This document shows positions 45,301-52,931 of a stretch of DNA of 64,000 nt, one piece after another. The notes beneath the pieces were generated by a model that had not been told where the DNA came from, made no database searches, and worked only from the letters and a program-made list of their open reading frames with translations. Positions within the stretch are counted from its first letter, which is position 1, and each line of letters begins with the position of its first letter. Where the stretch lies: assembly GCF_030147005.1 (NCBI RefSeq), contig NZ_JASLAW010000246.1, forward strand, positions 62,001-126,000, read 5' to 3'. The translations under genes were made by a program, and so were the position numbers. This stretch comes from Pseudomonas sp. Lineage in GTDB: Bacteria; Pseudomonadota; Gammaproteobacteria; Pseudomonadales; Pseudomonadaceae.

Positions 45301-47547
45301 GTCGATATCCTTGAGGCCCGTGACCAGCAACACATCACCCAGGAGACCAAGTTCAAGCAAGGCGGCCTCACGATTACCGTAACCAACCCGGTGATCGAAG
45401 CCGTGCAGACCGCCCAGCGCATGAAAACCGCGTCCGACCGCACCGATGATGGCCGGCTCAAAACACTGGCGCTGGTCAACACCCTGATGGGGGCGGGCAA
45501 CGGCTATATCCAGTATGACAAGGACCGGTCCATGGCCGGCGGCATTAATATCAGCATTTCGGCCGGCACCAGCAAGAAGGAAAGTAAAACCGAGCAGACC
45601 TCCAATTCGGCCGCCAGCTCGTCGGTGTTGGCCGGTGGTGATGTCAACATTACCGCGGCCGGCGCCGGCAAGAACAGTAACCTGACCGTACAAGGCAGCC
45701 AGATCACCGCCGGCCATGACGTTAACCTCAAGGCCGACGGCGCTATTGCCTTGCTGGCCGCGCAAAACACTGTGCAACAGCGCACGACCGAAAAGGGCAG
45801 CAACGCCAGCCTTGGGATTGGCATTGCCATCGGCGGCCAAACCACTGGCATCAGTTTTAACGCAGGGGCGTCCCAAAACCGCGGCAAGGCCGATGGCGAT
45901 GATGTGGTCTGGAGCAATACCCATGTGGACGCTGGTAATAAGGTCTCGCTCGATTCCGGTGGCGATACCCGACTCAAGGGCGCAGTGGTGAGTAGCAAGC
46001 AAGTCACGGCCGATGTGGGCGGTGATTTCAGTGTCGAAAGCCTGCAGGACACCAGTACCTACAAGGCCAAACAGACTAGCCTGGGCGTGGGCGTGAGTAT
46101 TTGCGTGCCGCCATTCTGCATCGGCTCATCGAGCTTCACGTTGAGTCAGAACAAAGGCATTCAGAAATCCAACTTTGAAAGTGTCACTGAGCAGAGCGGC
46201 ATTCGGGCCGGGGACGGTGGTTTTGATATCCGGGTCAAGGGCAACACCCACTTGGTGGGCGGCGTGATCGCCAGCAACGACAAGGCGATTGCCGATGGCA
46301 AGAACAGCTTGAGTACCGGCTCATTGACCACCGCTGACCTGCACAACAGCGCCAAGGCCAGCGCCGACAGCAGCGGGCTCACCCTCAGCAGCGACTTTGT
46401 CGGCCAGGGCATGTACGGCGCCAGCAAGGCCTTGTTCAGCAACTACCTGGATGCAGGGAAGGCTTCGGACTCTTCCGAGGGCAACACGCTGAGCGCGGTG
46501 AGTGCCGGCAATATCCTCATTACCGATGCCTACCGCCAGCAGCAATTGACCGGCCGTGATGCCAGTCAAACCGTGGCCAGCCTTAACCGTGACACCGCCC
46601 ACTCCCATGTTGGCGCCGAGCGTCAGGACCTGGACAAACTGCAGCGTACCGCCGAGGCGGAGCAGTCGATCAAGAATGAGGCCTATCGCCAAGGGGTGCA
46701 GTTTACCGATAAGGCGTATCGCACCATGTTCAAAACGCCGCCACAGATGTTGGCGCTGGAGCTGGATGAACAGGGCAATGTGAAGGAAGGCGCGGACCAA
46801 AAGCCGTTGTTCCGTGTAGTGGGTGATGCAGAAAGGCAACATCTGCAGGCGGATGAAAACAACGTAGTCAACGTAGCCCTCAATGGCATTTTCAACGACG
46901 ACAAAGCCGCGGCTAAATACGCGGCTCAGCATCGCGACCCTGGCGCGACCGGGCCACAGTATTTCATGTGGTTTCCCAAGGCGGACAATACCCTGTCGGA
47001 GCTGTTGATTGCCGGGTATCAGAAGGCGATGGATAACAACTTTTTCGGCTTGACCAACTACACCGCGGCCTCGCGCCAGTTGCAGCTCGACTATGGCGCC
47101 ACTGGCTTGCACCTGACTGAACACAGTCGCGGCACTATGACCGGTGGCAACTCCCGACAATCCATTTACAACATGCCTGATGCTGCCGGGTTACTCAGCA
47201 AGACTACGGTGTATAACTTCGGTGGAGCGTTCAATGTTTACACCGCCGATGAACAGTTGGCCTTTTTGCAAAACCGTTCGGCCGTCACCGACCCAGTCGA
47301 ACAGGCGAAGATGGTTCTTAAATACGAAGTTCATAACAACGACCCGGTGGGCAGGTGGTTCTTCATGGGCAATAACCCGGGTACTGGCGGCGTAATACCT
47401 GAGGGCAGCAGCTTGCTCAAGGAGTTGGGCAATGTCTTCACCGGTGATACGACCATGCACAGCTGTTATGGCAGTGGTGCGCAAGCCTGCGCAAGATATT
47501 GGCCGCAAGGCGAGCCGGTGCTGGTGCCTGTCAGCCCGAGAAAATAA
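39313..47547 (+). CDS. cdiA: CdiA/filamentous-haemagglutinin-type exoprotein
   Basis: 2744 residues. The extended signal peptide region (MNKHLYRIVFNKARGLLMVV) precedes a hydrophobic core (about 49-71). The TPS secretion domain follows (about 72-310; ANPSGIACDGCGFINANRAT near 182). Long stretches of degenerate ~20-residue FHA repeats form the beta-helical shaft. The ~300-residue C-terminus contains GLHLTEHSRGTMTGGN, a serine-hydrolase-like elbow with Ser2605. No VENN delimiter was found. It may be an adhesin with an enzymatic tip or a CDI toxin; contact-dependent inhibition is inferred from CdiB and CdiC. Confidence 0.88.
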   Translation: MNKHLYRIVFNKARGLLMVVAENVLGSKKASGTGIGVVPVVLNTVLTLRPLRFSLMAALGLITLASPLAWGDIVVDRGAAPGQQPVIINAANGVPQVNIQAPSAAGVSRNTYSQFDVNAQGAILNNARTNTQTQLGGWIEGNAHLAGGTARVILNEVNSSNPSQLRGYIEVAGDRAQVVIANPSGIACDGCGFINANRATLTSGSAQMQDGQLQGYRVESGKVVISGKGLDASQTDFTDVIARSVEVNAGIWAKDLRVTSGANQVNADNTQATVINGSGDKPQVAIDVAQLGGMYAGKIKLVGTEAGLGVRNAGQIGSSAGDVVISADGRLGNSGQISSSQNLQVDSQLGIDNSGSLYSKGAATLSSRGDINNQGVVAAQQDLTLTAQTIDNASRSILGAGVAADGAVSGNGALRVSASQTLKHQGSAIAAGDLQLSAENLDLNASKTAAQNVMLTARTGGADLSGAALDATGTLSTAVRQTLTTDSAKINTEGVQLAAGSLSNRQGEIVQVGKGATVIAVSDSLDNTKGRIASNATDVRLSAARLSNAKGRIEHAGTGSLTLQGQALTGAQGSLQSNGLLQVTVADAVLDGATTVARQIQIDANQLSNRQGNILQTGAGTLRINTMGLLDNTGATVASDSDISLTADRLLNQGGAVQAAVAGNLKVTAHTLLDNSAGTLAAAKGAQLSTGQLLNAQGKITAGDSLTLSGGQVNNDHGTLAAIGALSVSADALRNRQGTVGSVGGPLVLTVSQGAFDNIGGVVQARQGVTITSLGLNNDDGLISGAALLLDSAGQGLSNQRGAIIGSGTVDLRSGELKNQAGLIQGSGAITLDTHGQTLTNTDSGSANGILGQAGITLRSGNLNNNAGFIGSKGDVAIHAAQVDNLDAGVLSSEKSLLLTAGGLSNRGGQLQSLGNARLDIGSGHLDNVGGLLRAGRTLTVDAGQLDNQQTQGSNQGVEGQSLALNLAQLLNRSGAIRADQLLSVNNTGQLDNSAGLISSSKQVSINADQALLNSAGTLIAGERLGLTSASLSGDGRVFSLGDISLNLASGLVNTGKLQANGNLEVTLQGTLDNQGGVQAGKQLRVLSGGVENRANGEISAAQLTLDVGDTLNNRGLIDAQITRINTQVLNNLGSGRIYGDHVSVAAGQLTNDVEDARAAVIAARERLDIGVGTLVNREHAMLFSAGDLLIGGALDAQGQATGQAGLVHNASASIEALGGLSLNSAELRNTNEHFSTQVVEVSREGVQEFQHTGSANRYRPDQISLYNDEVSHLVSPEGVADNYNRYDYTRTTTQTQILTSDPGEILSGGSMLLTANSVLNDKSRIIAGGTLVGTIGQLNNTEVTGQQTVTDSGTFSHLYRIHRKGRDRQGRSTAAYNPAASVTDIFLRPTQYLQNTAHTGSGLQLGTRLTSSVDQAAGGASAAKVNVGNGRAPGPVLEVAALQATAAGGVGESIRTGGLNVQVPDNSLFHLNPQANPNYLVESDPRFTSYRSWLSSNYMLDRLQLDPGLTLTRLGDGFYEQKLIREQIAQLTGRRFLDGYANDETQYRALLDSALTYAGKWKLVPGVALSPEQMAQLTSDIVWLVKKDVTLADGSVTQALVPQVYVRVRDGDLDGSGALMAGNVVDLKLQGDLVNRGTIAGRSVLAISADNLQNLGGRLTGGEVEVKARTDLNNLGGLIDASTRLNTVAGRDINMVSTTRNTESAQGTATGISRVAGLFVSDAKGELVVNAARDINLSAAQIVSSGKDGKTTVVAGHDINLGTVTQSREQSVQWNASNWRKDASRTDVGSVIQGEGEVRLIADNDLNARGAKVVSEQGGVTVSTGRDVNLSTSQSYNFVDEAHKVTGSNSLFSSKTTTTRDTVSETRAQATTLSGETAWVKADNDLNVRGSNVVSTSGTTLVAGHDVNVVAATDQLSEQHFKEVKQSGLFSGGAIAVTIGSQQRSDKNRTASETAAASTIGATDGNVSILAGNAYRQVGSQVTAPKGDVNIAARLVDILEARDQQHITQETKFKQGGLTITVTNPVIEAVQTAQRMKTASDRTDDGRLKTLALVNTLMGAGNGYIQYDKDRSMAGGINISISAGTSKKESKTEQTSNSAASSSVLAGGDVNITAAGAGKNSNLTVQGSQITAGHDVNLKADGAIALLAAQNTVQQRTTEKGSNASLGIGIAIGGQTTGISFNAGASQNRGKADGDDVVWSNTHVDAGNKVSLDSGGDTRLKGAVVSSKQVTADVGGDFSVESLQDTSTYKAKQTSLGVGVSICVPPFCIGSSSFTLSQNKGIQKSNFESVTEQSGIRAGDGGFDIRVKGNTHLVGGVIASNDKAIADGKNSLSTGSLTTADLHNSAKASADSSGLTLSSDFVGQGMYGASKALFSNYLDAGKASDSSEGNTLSAVSAGNILITDAYRQQQLTGRDASQTVASLNRDTAHSHVGAERQDLDKLQRTAEAEQSIKNEAYRQGVQFTDKAYRTMFKTPPQMLALELDEQGNVKEGADQKPLFRVVGDAERQHLQADENNVVNVALNGIFNDDKAAAKYAAQHRDPGATGPQYFMWFPKADNTLSELLIAGYQKAMDNNFFGLTNYTAASRQLQLDYGATGLHLTEHSRGTMTGGNSRQSIYNMPDAAGLLSKTTVYNFGGAFNVYTADEQLAFLQNRSAVTDPVEQAKMVLKYEVHNNDPVGRWFFMGNNPGTGGVIPEGSSLLKELGNVFTGDTTMHSCYGSGAQACARYWPQGEPVLVPVSPRK

Positions 47548-47558
47548 GGAGATTGATC

Positions 47559-47873
47559 ATGTGGCTTAAACCTATGGCATTGGCGCTGCTGCTTGCTACC
47601 CTCGTCACCGCCTGTTTCAGCGAGCCCTTTCAGCCCCCGGCGGCTGATGCGGACTTATGGGAGAAACCCGGCGCGAGCAGCAAGGATGTCTTGACCTCCA
47701 TGTTGGCTTGCGGTGAGAAGAATGGCTCCGGCATCGATCCCAATGCCAGCTTCCAGGAGCGGGCGCAGCGCTTTGTGTGTATGAAGCGCTCGGGCTACAC
47801 CCGGCGTGATGGTTTTGACGTCTGTGCGTTGCGCACCCAAGAACCGTTGAAGGCCTGTGAGTCGGCGCAATGA
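47559..47873 (+). CDS. Small lipoprotein downstream of CdiA
   Basis: 104 residues with a lipoprotein signal ending LVTAC (lipobox, Cys at about 20), then a Cys-containing domain (MLACGEKNG, FVCMKRSGYTRRDGFDVCAL). AAGGAG lies eight bases before the ATG, which begins 12 bases after the cdiA stop, so it is co-transcribed. No family recognised. Its place directly after cdiA makes it a candidate immunity or accessory factor. Confidence 0.75.
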   Translation: MWLKPMALALLLATLVTACFSEPFQPPAADADLWEKPGASSKDVLTSMLACGEKNGSGIDPNASFQERAQRFVCMKRSGYTRRDGFDVCALRTQEPLKACESAQ

Positions 47874-47935
47874 AACCACAAAAAAACCGCCCTCTTTTTG
47901 AGGGTTCGTCACTCGACACGATAGGGACATCACCT

Positions 47936-48190
47936 GTGAAATATGCAATCTGCGCCACCTTGCTGCTGTTACTGAGCGGCTGTCTGACCATGTCGGGTGA
48001 GTACACCGTGACGGCTCAGGACGCCTCCGGCGCCCCGTTAACCAAGCTCGGCACGTTCACCGCCGAGGGCCATAACATTTACCCCATACGCAATGCGTTC
48101 TGCCTCAATGCGCCGGGGGCGACGGTCATCATTCGCGATGCCCGGACCGGCGAGGAACTGAGCAGCGAAAGCCCTTATCACTGCCGTTAA
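47936..48190 (+). CDS. Small lipoprotein
   Basis: 84 residues from GTG at 47936, chosen because AGGGA lies nine bases before it and a lipoprotein signal (KYAICATLLLLLSGC) starts there. An ATG at 47870 overlapping the previous stop would give a non-signal-like N-terminus. The mature part reads CLTMSGEYTVTAQDASGAPL and ends in a Cys-containing tail, suggestive of a small beta-rich domain. Function unknown. Confidence 0.65.
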   Translation: MKYAICATLLLLLSGCLTMSGEYTVTAQDASGAPLTKLGTFTAEGHNIYPIRNAFCLNAPGATVIIRDARTGEELSSESPYHCR

Positions 48191-48209
48191 GCCTCAAAAA
48201 AGGACTTCC

Positions 48210-48758
48210 ATGAGAGCGTTTCTGATAGCCGGCCTGGCCGTGGCCGTGAGTGGCTGCGGCAATATTTCCAATATCCGTGCTTACAACACGCCCTATGTTG
48301 AACCCACAGCAGGGGATACCGCACGCTTGCGCGTGATCACCAATGGCGTGGCGCGCGGTGTGCCGGGCCGTGACTGCATCGACTGGCGTGTGCCTGGCGC
48401 CGGGGTGATGGCCGTGTCCGAATCCGGCTTTGCGGGTCAGAATAATGGCCGCAGCCTGGGCATGCCCGAGAGCAACCGCCGGGTGGAGGCGCAAGGCTCG
48501 GCGCGTAGCGAACTGAAGGTGCCGGCGAACAAGCCTTTTGCCATGAACTTCCAGAGTGAGGGCTATGTTTCTGGCGGCAATTCCTATAGCTGCAGGCAGA
48601 GCTTTCACTTCACCCCCAAGGCCGGGCAAGATTACGAACTGATCCTGCTGGACGGTGGCCAGTGCCTGGTCGCGTTGCAGCGCTTAAACCCAGCTGGAAA
48701 ACCTGAAAACGAGCCTGTTGAGAAGGCAGGGCTGTGTAGAGCATTGGATGCCTTTTAG
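48210..48758 (+). CDS. Lipoprotein
   Basis: 182 residues with a lipoprotein signal (MRAFLIAGLAVAVSGC). The mature part contains VITNGVARGVPGRDCIDWRV and a C-terminal YELILLDGGQCLVALQRLNP. AAAAAGGA lies before the ATG, 19 bases after the preceding lipoprotein gene. It is the third and largest lipoprotein of the unit and ends the cdi-type operon. No family recognised. Confidence 0.7.
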   Translation: MRAFLIAGLAVAVSGCGNISNIRAYNTPYVEPTAGDTARLRVITNGVARGVPGRDCIDWRVPGAGVMAVSESGFAGQNNGRSLGMPESNRRVEAQGSARSELKVPANKPFAMNFQSEGYVSGGNSYSCRQSFHFTPKAGQDYELILLDGGQCLVALQRLNPAGKPENEPVEKAGLCRALDAF

Positions 48759-49239
48759 CTTAGCGTATTCAGAATTCCAGCGATAGTTGGCTATCCGGAC
48801 ATTGCGGATAGTTCAAACTTAAAAGTGAGCCGAATCAATGCGCATCGGGGCGTGGCCTTTAGCCGACTTGACATGCCAGGCGTATCCAAGAGGCAGAGAA
48901 GTGAGCCAGCTTGCACTTGCGGAGGAGGCAAGCTGGGCGAAACCAGAACCGAGTTGGTCGTCCGCTTTTGAGGTAGACATCCAGACAAAGGCCAATCGTT
49001 TTCTGGCGCTGTCACGAGATGGAGATAGATGGCATCACCGACCACAATTTTTCTGACATGTCCGCTTATGGCCGAATTCAATCGGTCGTCACAGGCAGAA
49101 AACGGCCAGAAGTAGCCCCTCATGAATGACCCGAAGCGGACACAGTGGGATCGTCACCATTGCATGGGATAAAGCCTCTGCAACAGTCCGACAAGGCGCG
49201 TTCAGAGCGGCCTACCCAAGCAGAGCGCGGGAGCAATCA
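48759..49239. other. Non-coding region with inverted repeats
   Basis: No gene is supported in these 480 bases. Present are a stem TATCCG/CGGATA (48791-48809), a stem CAGCTTGC/GCAAGCTG (about 48908-48930), and an outer inverted repeat TGTCCGCTT / AAGCGGACA (49059-49067:49134-49142) enclosing the dispersed CCGCTTATGGCCG motif. The area looks like accumulated repeat remnants. Confidence 0.5.
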
Positions 49240-49734
49240 TCAAGGCTTGACCACCGGAATCGCCGGAAACTGAAACCCGTCGTCCACCCTTTTTTGGGTG
49301 AAGTCGCCGCCGCCGTCTCGCGCCTTGCTGCGGTAAGTAGTAGCGGTTAGCTCGATGATTTCATACGCGTCATTAAGGTAAGGGTTTCCTGGTTTGGCGG
49401 AAGTGATCTGCTCCCCCACCTGTTTCCCGGTAGTGATAGTGAAGTAGATCTTGCCGGACACTCCCCATAGGCCAAATTCCTTTTGCTCAAACCATTGGCC
49501 GGATTTGTCGGTCACGCGGAACTTCACATTGAAGGTGCCATCGGCGCGACGTTCATTCAGTTGCTGCGTACGTTTACCGTCGAAGGTGGTCGCTTCGCCG
49601 TACCACTTACCGATCATCAGGGCGTGTTCCTGTTCCTGAAGGGTAGAGAGGGGTTTTACGGCATGGACAAGGGTTTGTTGATTACAGCCGGACAGGCACG
49701 TAAGGGTAAGCGCTAAAGCGAAAATCTTGAACAC
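49240..49734 (-). CDS. Lipoprotein
   Basis: 164 residues with a lipoprotein signal (LALTLTCLSGC, Cys at about 17). The mature part reads LMIGKWYGEATTFDGKRTQQ and then beta-rich sequence ending FTQKRVDDGFQF, similar in style to lipocalin-like or DUF-type solute-binding lipoproteins. No specific family is recognised. It is monocistronic and transcribed toward the CDI locus. Confidence 0.65.
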   Translation of the reverse strand: MFKIFALALTLTCLSGCNQQTLVHAVKPLSTLQEQEHALMIGKWYGEATTFDGKRTQQLNERRADGTFNVKFRVTDKSGQWFEQKEFGLWGVSGKIYFTITTGKQVGEQITSAKPGNPYLNDAYEIIELTATTYRSKARDGGGDFTQKRVDDGFQFPAIPVVKP

Positions 49735-49921
49735 GTAAATTCCTTGGCGAATTAGCCCGCAGCCTGTCGATCCCTCTCAACTGGGAGACTCGGCTGATTT
49801 ACTTGGTAGGCAGATAGTGAACGTCAATAATAGTCAGGGTGATACCAAATGGTCACCCGTTTTCTCGGCGTGCTTTCCTGCAAGTACGGCAACGAGCACT
49901 GCACCCTTTAGTGGCAATTCA

Positions 49922-50845
49922 TCAATCTAGCAATCCCGCCGCCGTTCCTGGACTCAGGAACTCGATGACAGCACCGACGAAAAGTTCTGGCTGATCCAGC
50001 ATGATGAAGTGAAAACTGCCGTCAATACGCCTGAAGCTGATGTCTGGGGTCGAGACATAGGCGTTACGGAACATGGCATCAACGTGGGACGCCTCTATGC
50101 CGTAAAGCGGGTCATAGGCATAGACGACCTCGACAGGCACCTTGATGCGTCCAAGCTCAGGTCGCAGGTCAGTGACCATCAGCTCATACATGGCATTGGC
50201 CATAGTGTTTCGGTCCGAGTTTATCCCCGCTGCGACCAAGGCTGGCCTGACCGCTTCAGTTTTGGCGAGGCGGGCGATGGAGGCCTGCTGCATGGTTTGC
50301 GCCTGCTCAGGGGTTGCGGCCAACATTGCATCGCGCATCGCAGCAGCATGCGGGGTCGCCGTTTCACGGGTCGCGAAGGGGTCAAACAGCAAGGTATAAA
50401 AGGGCATCGCATCGACGATCATCAGGCGTCCCACTTGATCGGGATGACGAGCACCCAGCATCAGTGCCACCTCACCACCCAACGAATGACCGATGATGAC
50501 CGGCGCCTCGAGGCGCTGGCTGCGGATGTATTCAGCGATCGCCTCAACCGCTGGCGCGACTACTCTTCCTTCCGGATCGGGTACAGCAGCTGAGCCGGCA
50601 AAGCCAGCTACCTGTACAAGATGGAGCCGATGGCTCTGTCGTAATCTGGAGGCCAAATCAGCCCATACTTCGTAGGACGAGGCAAATCCTGGGATTAAGA
50701 TGACATCTGTTCCCGAGCCTTGTACCCGCACCGAGATAGCACCCTGGTTGACAGTTTCCAGCGGCAGGGGCGCAGGCTGGGCTGGCGATGCAGACAACAG
50801 CGCCAACGTCGTGCCGATCCCGGCAAGAATCATTTCTGCACGCAT
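49922..50845 (-). CDS. Alpha/beta hydrolase, exported
   Basis: 307 residues with a signal peptide (about 1-25, ASPAQPA). The alpha/beta hydrolase core has VILIPGFASSYEVWADLASR (oxyanion region), nucleophile elbow IIGHSLGGEVALMLG (Ser at about 128), and a C-terminal GSFHFIMLDQPE His. Start 50845 has AAGGAGA six bases before it. The substrate is probably an ester or lactone in the periplasm, not determinable from sequence. Confidence 0.85.
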   Translation of the reverse strand: MRAEMILAGIGTTLALLSASPAQPAPLPLETVNQGAISVRVQGSGTDVILIPGFASSYEVWADLASRLRQSHRLHLVQVAGFAGSAAVPDPEGRVVAPAVEAIAEYIRSQRLEAPVIIGHSLGGEVALMLGARHPDQVGRLMIVDAMPFYTLLFDPFATRETATPHAAAMRDAMLAATPEQAQTMQQASIARLAKTEAVRPALVAAGINSDRNTMANAMYELMVTDLRPELGRIKVPVEVVYAYDPLYGIEASHVDAMFRNAYVSTPDISFRRIDGSFHFIMLDQPELFVGAVIEFLSPGTAAGLLD

Positions 50846-51076
50846 GGCGTTCTCCTTTTCGCGCAATGCGAGGTGACTTTTACGATTTCACGGGCGCCGA
50901 TACACCGACGAACAGGCAGCTTAGCGCGGGTTCATAGCCATTCCCTTGACCGAAAAAATATTTCCACTATACGGCGCACACAGGCACAGGAAAACTATCC
51001 CCGCCTGCAATCCTTAGCATCCCCCAGAAAAAACAAGATGGCCCCCTTTGACAGTCGGAAAAGGACTGAGCCGAGT

Positions 51077-51472
51077 TTATTGGGGTAGTTTGGCAATCAC
51101 CTTGATCTCGAAATTAAAACCGGACAACCAAGTCACGCCAATAGCGGTCGCCGTCGGGTAGGGCGCTTCGCCCCAGTACTCGGCAACTACTTCCCAGATA
51201 GTTTCAAATGTCGAGTCGGGGTCTACCATGAAGATGGTCGTGTCGACCACATCCTCGAAACTACTGCCGGCCTCGGTCAGGATCGCGTTGAGGTTGGCGA
51301 AGGCCAGGCGAACCTGTGTCGCGAGGTCCGGCTCGGCCGAGCCATCCTTGCGGCTGCCGACTTGACCGGATACGAACAGAAAACCGTTGGAGCGAATCGC
51401 CGGTGAGTAGCGGTGGAGCTCGTACAGTGCATGGCGGTCAGGCGGGAAAACCACATCACGTTTGCTGGTCAT
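51077..51472 (-). CDS. RidA-family protein
   Basis: 131 residues of the RidA/YjgF type (SNGFLFVSGQVGSRKDG, then VVDTTIFMVDP). RidA proteins hydrolyse reactive enamine/imine intermediates; this subgroup often accompanies catabolic genes. AAGGAGAG precedes the start at 51472. It is divergent from the LysR gene with 140 bp between the starts, and is its likely target. Confidence 0.8.
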   Translation of the reverse strand: MTSKRDVVFPPDRHALYELHRYSPAIRSNGFLFVSGQVGSRKDGSAEPDLATQVRLAFANLNAILTEAGSSFEDVVDTTIFMVDPDSTFETIWEVVAEYWGEAPYPTATAIGVTWLSGFNFEIKVIAKLPQ

Positions 51473-51612
51473 TGCATCTCTCCTTCGGGGCCGACATGGC
51501 CCGCTGTTTACGATGGAGCCAGTATAAAAAGACGGGCGACCTGAATAAACGCGCAACGCTGGTCATGACTGTTTGTAGAATCCAAACTATCCAGACCCCA
51601 GTGAGGCGTGAA

Positions 51613-52527
51613 ATGGACCGTTTCGATGCAATGCAGGCCTTTGCCCGAGTGGTGGAAACCGGCAGCTTCACCAAGGCGGCAGCCACCCTGCACATGAGCA
51701 AGACTACCGTGACGCAGCTCGTTCAGCAGTTGGAAGCGAGGCTGCGCGTGCGCTTGCTCAACCGCACCACACGCAAGGTCAACGTCACCGCCGATGGCGC
51801 GGTCTACTACGAGCGCGTCATCCGGCTACTGGTCGATATGGACGATGCCGAGACCAGCCTGTCCAGCGCGTCGATGACACCACGCGGGCGGCTGCGGGTG
51901 GATGTGCCCAGCCCGTTTGCGCGAATGCTGCTGATACCGGCCTTGCCGGGGTTCTTTGACCGCTATCCGGAAATCCAGCTGACCCTGGGCGTGAGCGACC
52001 GGATTGTCGACATCATTGGCGAAAACGTCGACTGCGTGGTGCGCGGCGGCGAAATCATCGATCAGTCGCTTATGGCAAGGCACGTGGGTGATCTGCACAT
52101 CGGCATTTATGCCGCGCCCAGCTATCTGCAGCGCTTCGGTACGCCAGCGCACCCCCTGGAGTTGGAGGAGGGCAGGCACAGTACCGTTGGCTTCCTCTGG
52201 TTTCGGACAGGCAAATCCTTGCCCTACGCGATGCAGCGTGGTGAAGAACGCATCGAGGTCCAGGGTCGCCCGCAACTGACGGTCGACGACGGCAATGCGT
52301 ACCTGGCCGCAGGCCTGGCGGGTCTTGGCATGCTTTGGCTACCGCAGTACATGGCCAAACCGCACCTGGTCAGCGGTGAGCTGCTGCCGCTGTTCGAGGA
52401 CTGGCACATGGCGCCAATGCCGATGTACCTGGCATTCCCGCCGAATCGGCATGTCAGCGCCAAGGTGCGGGTGTTTATCGACTGGGTGATAGAATTGATG
52501 GCCGAGCATGCGCCGGTGGTTAGGTGA
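51613..52527 (+). CDS. LysR-family transcriptional regulator
   Basis: 304 residues. The winged helix-turn-helix (about 1-60; GSFTKAAATLHMSKTTVTQL) is followed by the effector domain with FPPNRHVSAKVRVFIDWV at the end, typical of the large CrgA/DsdC-like group. GAGG lies before the ATG; the longer upstream frame crosses the divergent ridA start. It probably regulates ridA. Confidence 0.87.
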   Translation: MDRFDAMQAFARVVETGSFTKAAATLHMSKTTVTQLVQQLEARLRVRLLNRTTRKVNVTADGAVYYERVIRLLVDMDDAETSLSSASMTPRGRLRVDVPSPFARMLLIPALPGFFDRYPEIQLTLGVSDRIVDIIGENVDCVVRGGEIIDQSLMARHVGDLHIGIYAAPSYLQRFGTPAHPLELEEGRHSTVGFLWFRTGKSLPYAMQRGEERIEVQGRPQLTVDDGNAYLAAGLAGLGMLWLPQYMAKPHLVSGELLPLFEDWHMAPMPMYLAFPPNRHVSAKVRVFIDWVIELMAEHAPVVR

Positions 52528-52612
52528 AATAGGTGTAAAGCCGTTTCAGGGCTAGATACTCTAAACGTCCGCTTTTGGCCGTAAGTTGCCGCATTTGTGT
52601 CCTTCGAACCAT

Positions 52613-52663
52613 CCATCAAAAGCAAATCGCCGAGTCGTCGTACGTGGTGTACAACGACTCGGC
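52613..52663. pseudogene. Gene fragment related to 31437-31486, forming a hairpin
   Basis: CCATCAAAAGC...ATCGCCGAGTCG...GTACGTGG matches the 3' coding part of the 77-residue ORF at 31286, with a few mismatches and one gap. Here it is embedded in a strong hairpin (52629-52663, GCCGAGTCGT/ACGACTCGGC with an inner GTAC pair). The hairpin lies between the ends of the LysR and DUF6124-like genes and may act as a bidirectional terminator. Confidence 0.5.
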
Positions 52664-52697
52664 AATTAAGGGAGCTTTCGCGTTGGGTGCTTGAAGA

Positions 52698-52931
52698 TCA
52701 GCCAGCGCACGGCGCTTCACGGTCAAGCAATCTGGCGGTCAGCAATACACCCAGTTCGCTCAGTTGGTGGATCGCCAAGGCGATGTCGCGGTGTTTGCCG
52801 TTGAGGTCTTCGGACAGGTCGAGCAGCAGGGTGCTGACGCTGGTGAAGGTTTCGTAGCTGTTGGTGATAAGAGCTTCGTTGCTGGCGTTGGGGGCTACGC
52901 TGAAGAGCGTGGCTGGGTCTGCTTTGAACAT
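52698..52931 (-). CDS. DUF6124-like small protein (copy 2)
   Basis: 77 residues, MFKADPATLFSVAPNASNEA then TNSYETFTSVSTLLLDLSED, closely similar to the C-terminal part of the protein at 11315-11659; it lacks that protein's ~37-residue N-terminal insertion. It has helical, acidic character and no catalytic motif. The SD AGGAT lies seven bases before the ATG and overlaps leader element I. Function unknown. It has the same leader architecture as copy 1. Confidence 0.75.
   Translation of the reverse strand: MFKADPATLFSVAPNASNEALITNSYETFTSVSTLLLDLSEDLNGKHRDIALAIHQLSELGVLLTARLLDREAPCAG

Noticed and set aside
47890..47904. CCCTC/GAGGG hairpin with an A-run to its left, a terminator reading minus
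   Set aside because: No minus-strand gene reads toward it, and it lies inside the lipoprotein operon. Left as an unexplained small hairpin.
47870..48190. ATG at 47870 as start of the second lipoprotein
   Set aside because: It gives a basic non-signal N-terminus. The GTG at 47936 has a ribosome binding site and directly opens a lipoprotein signal.
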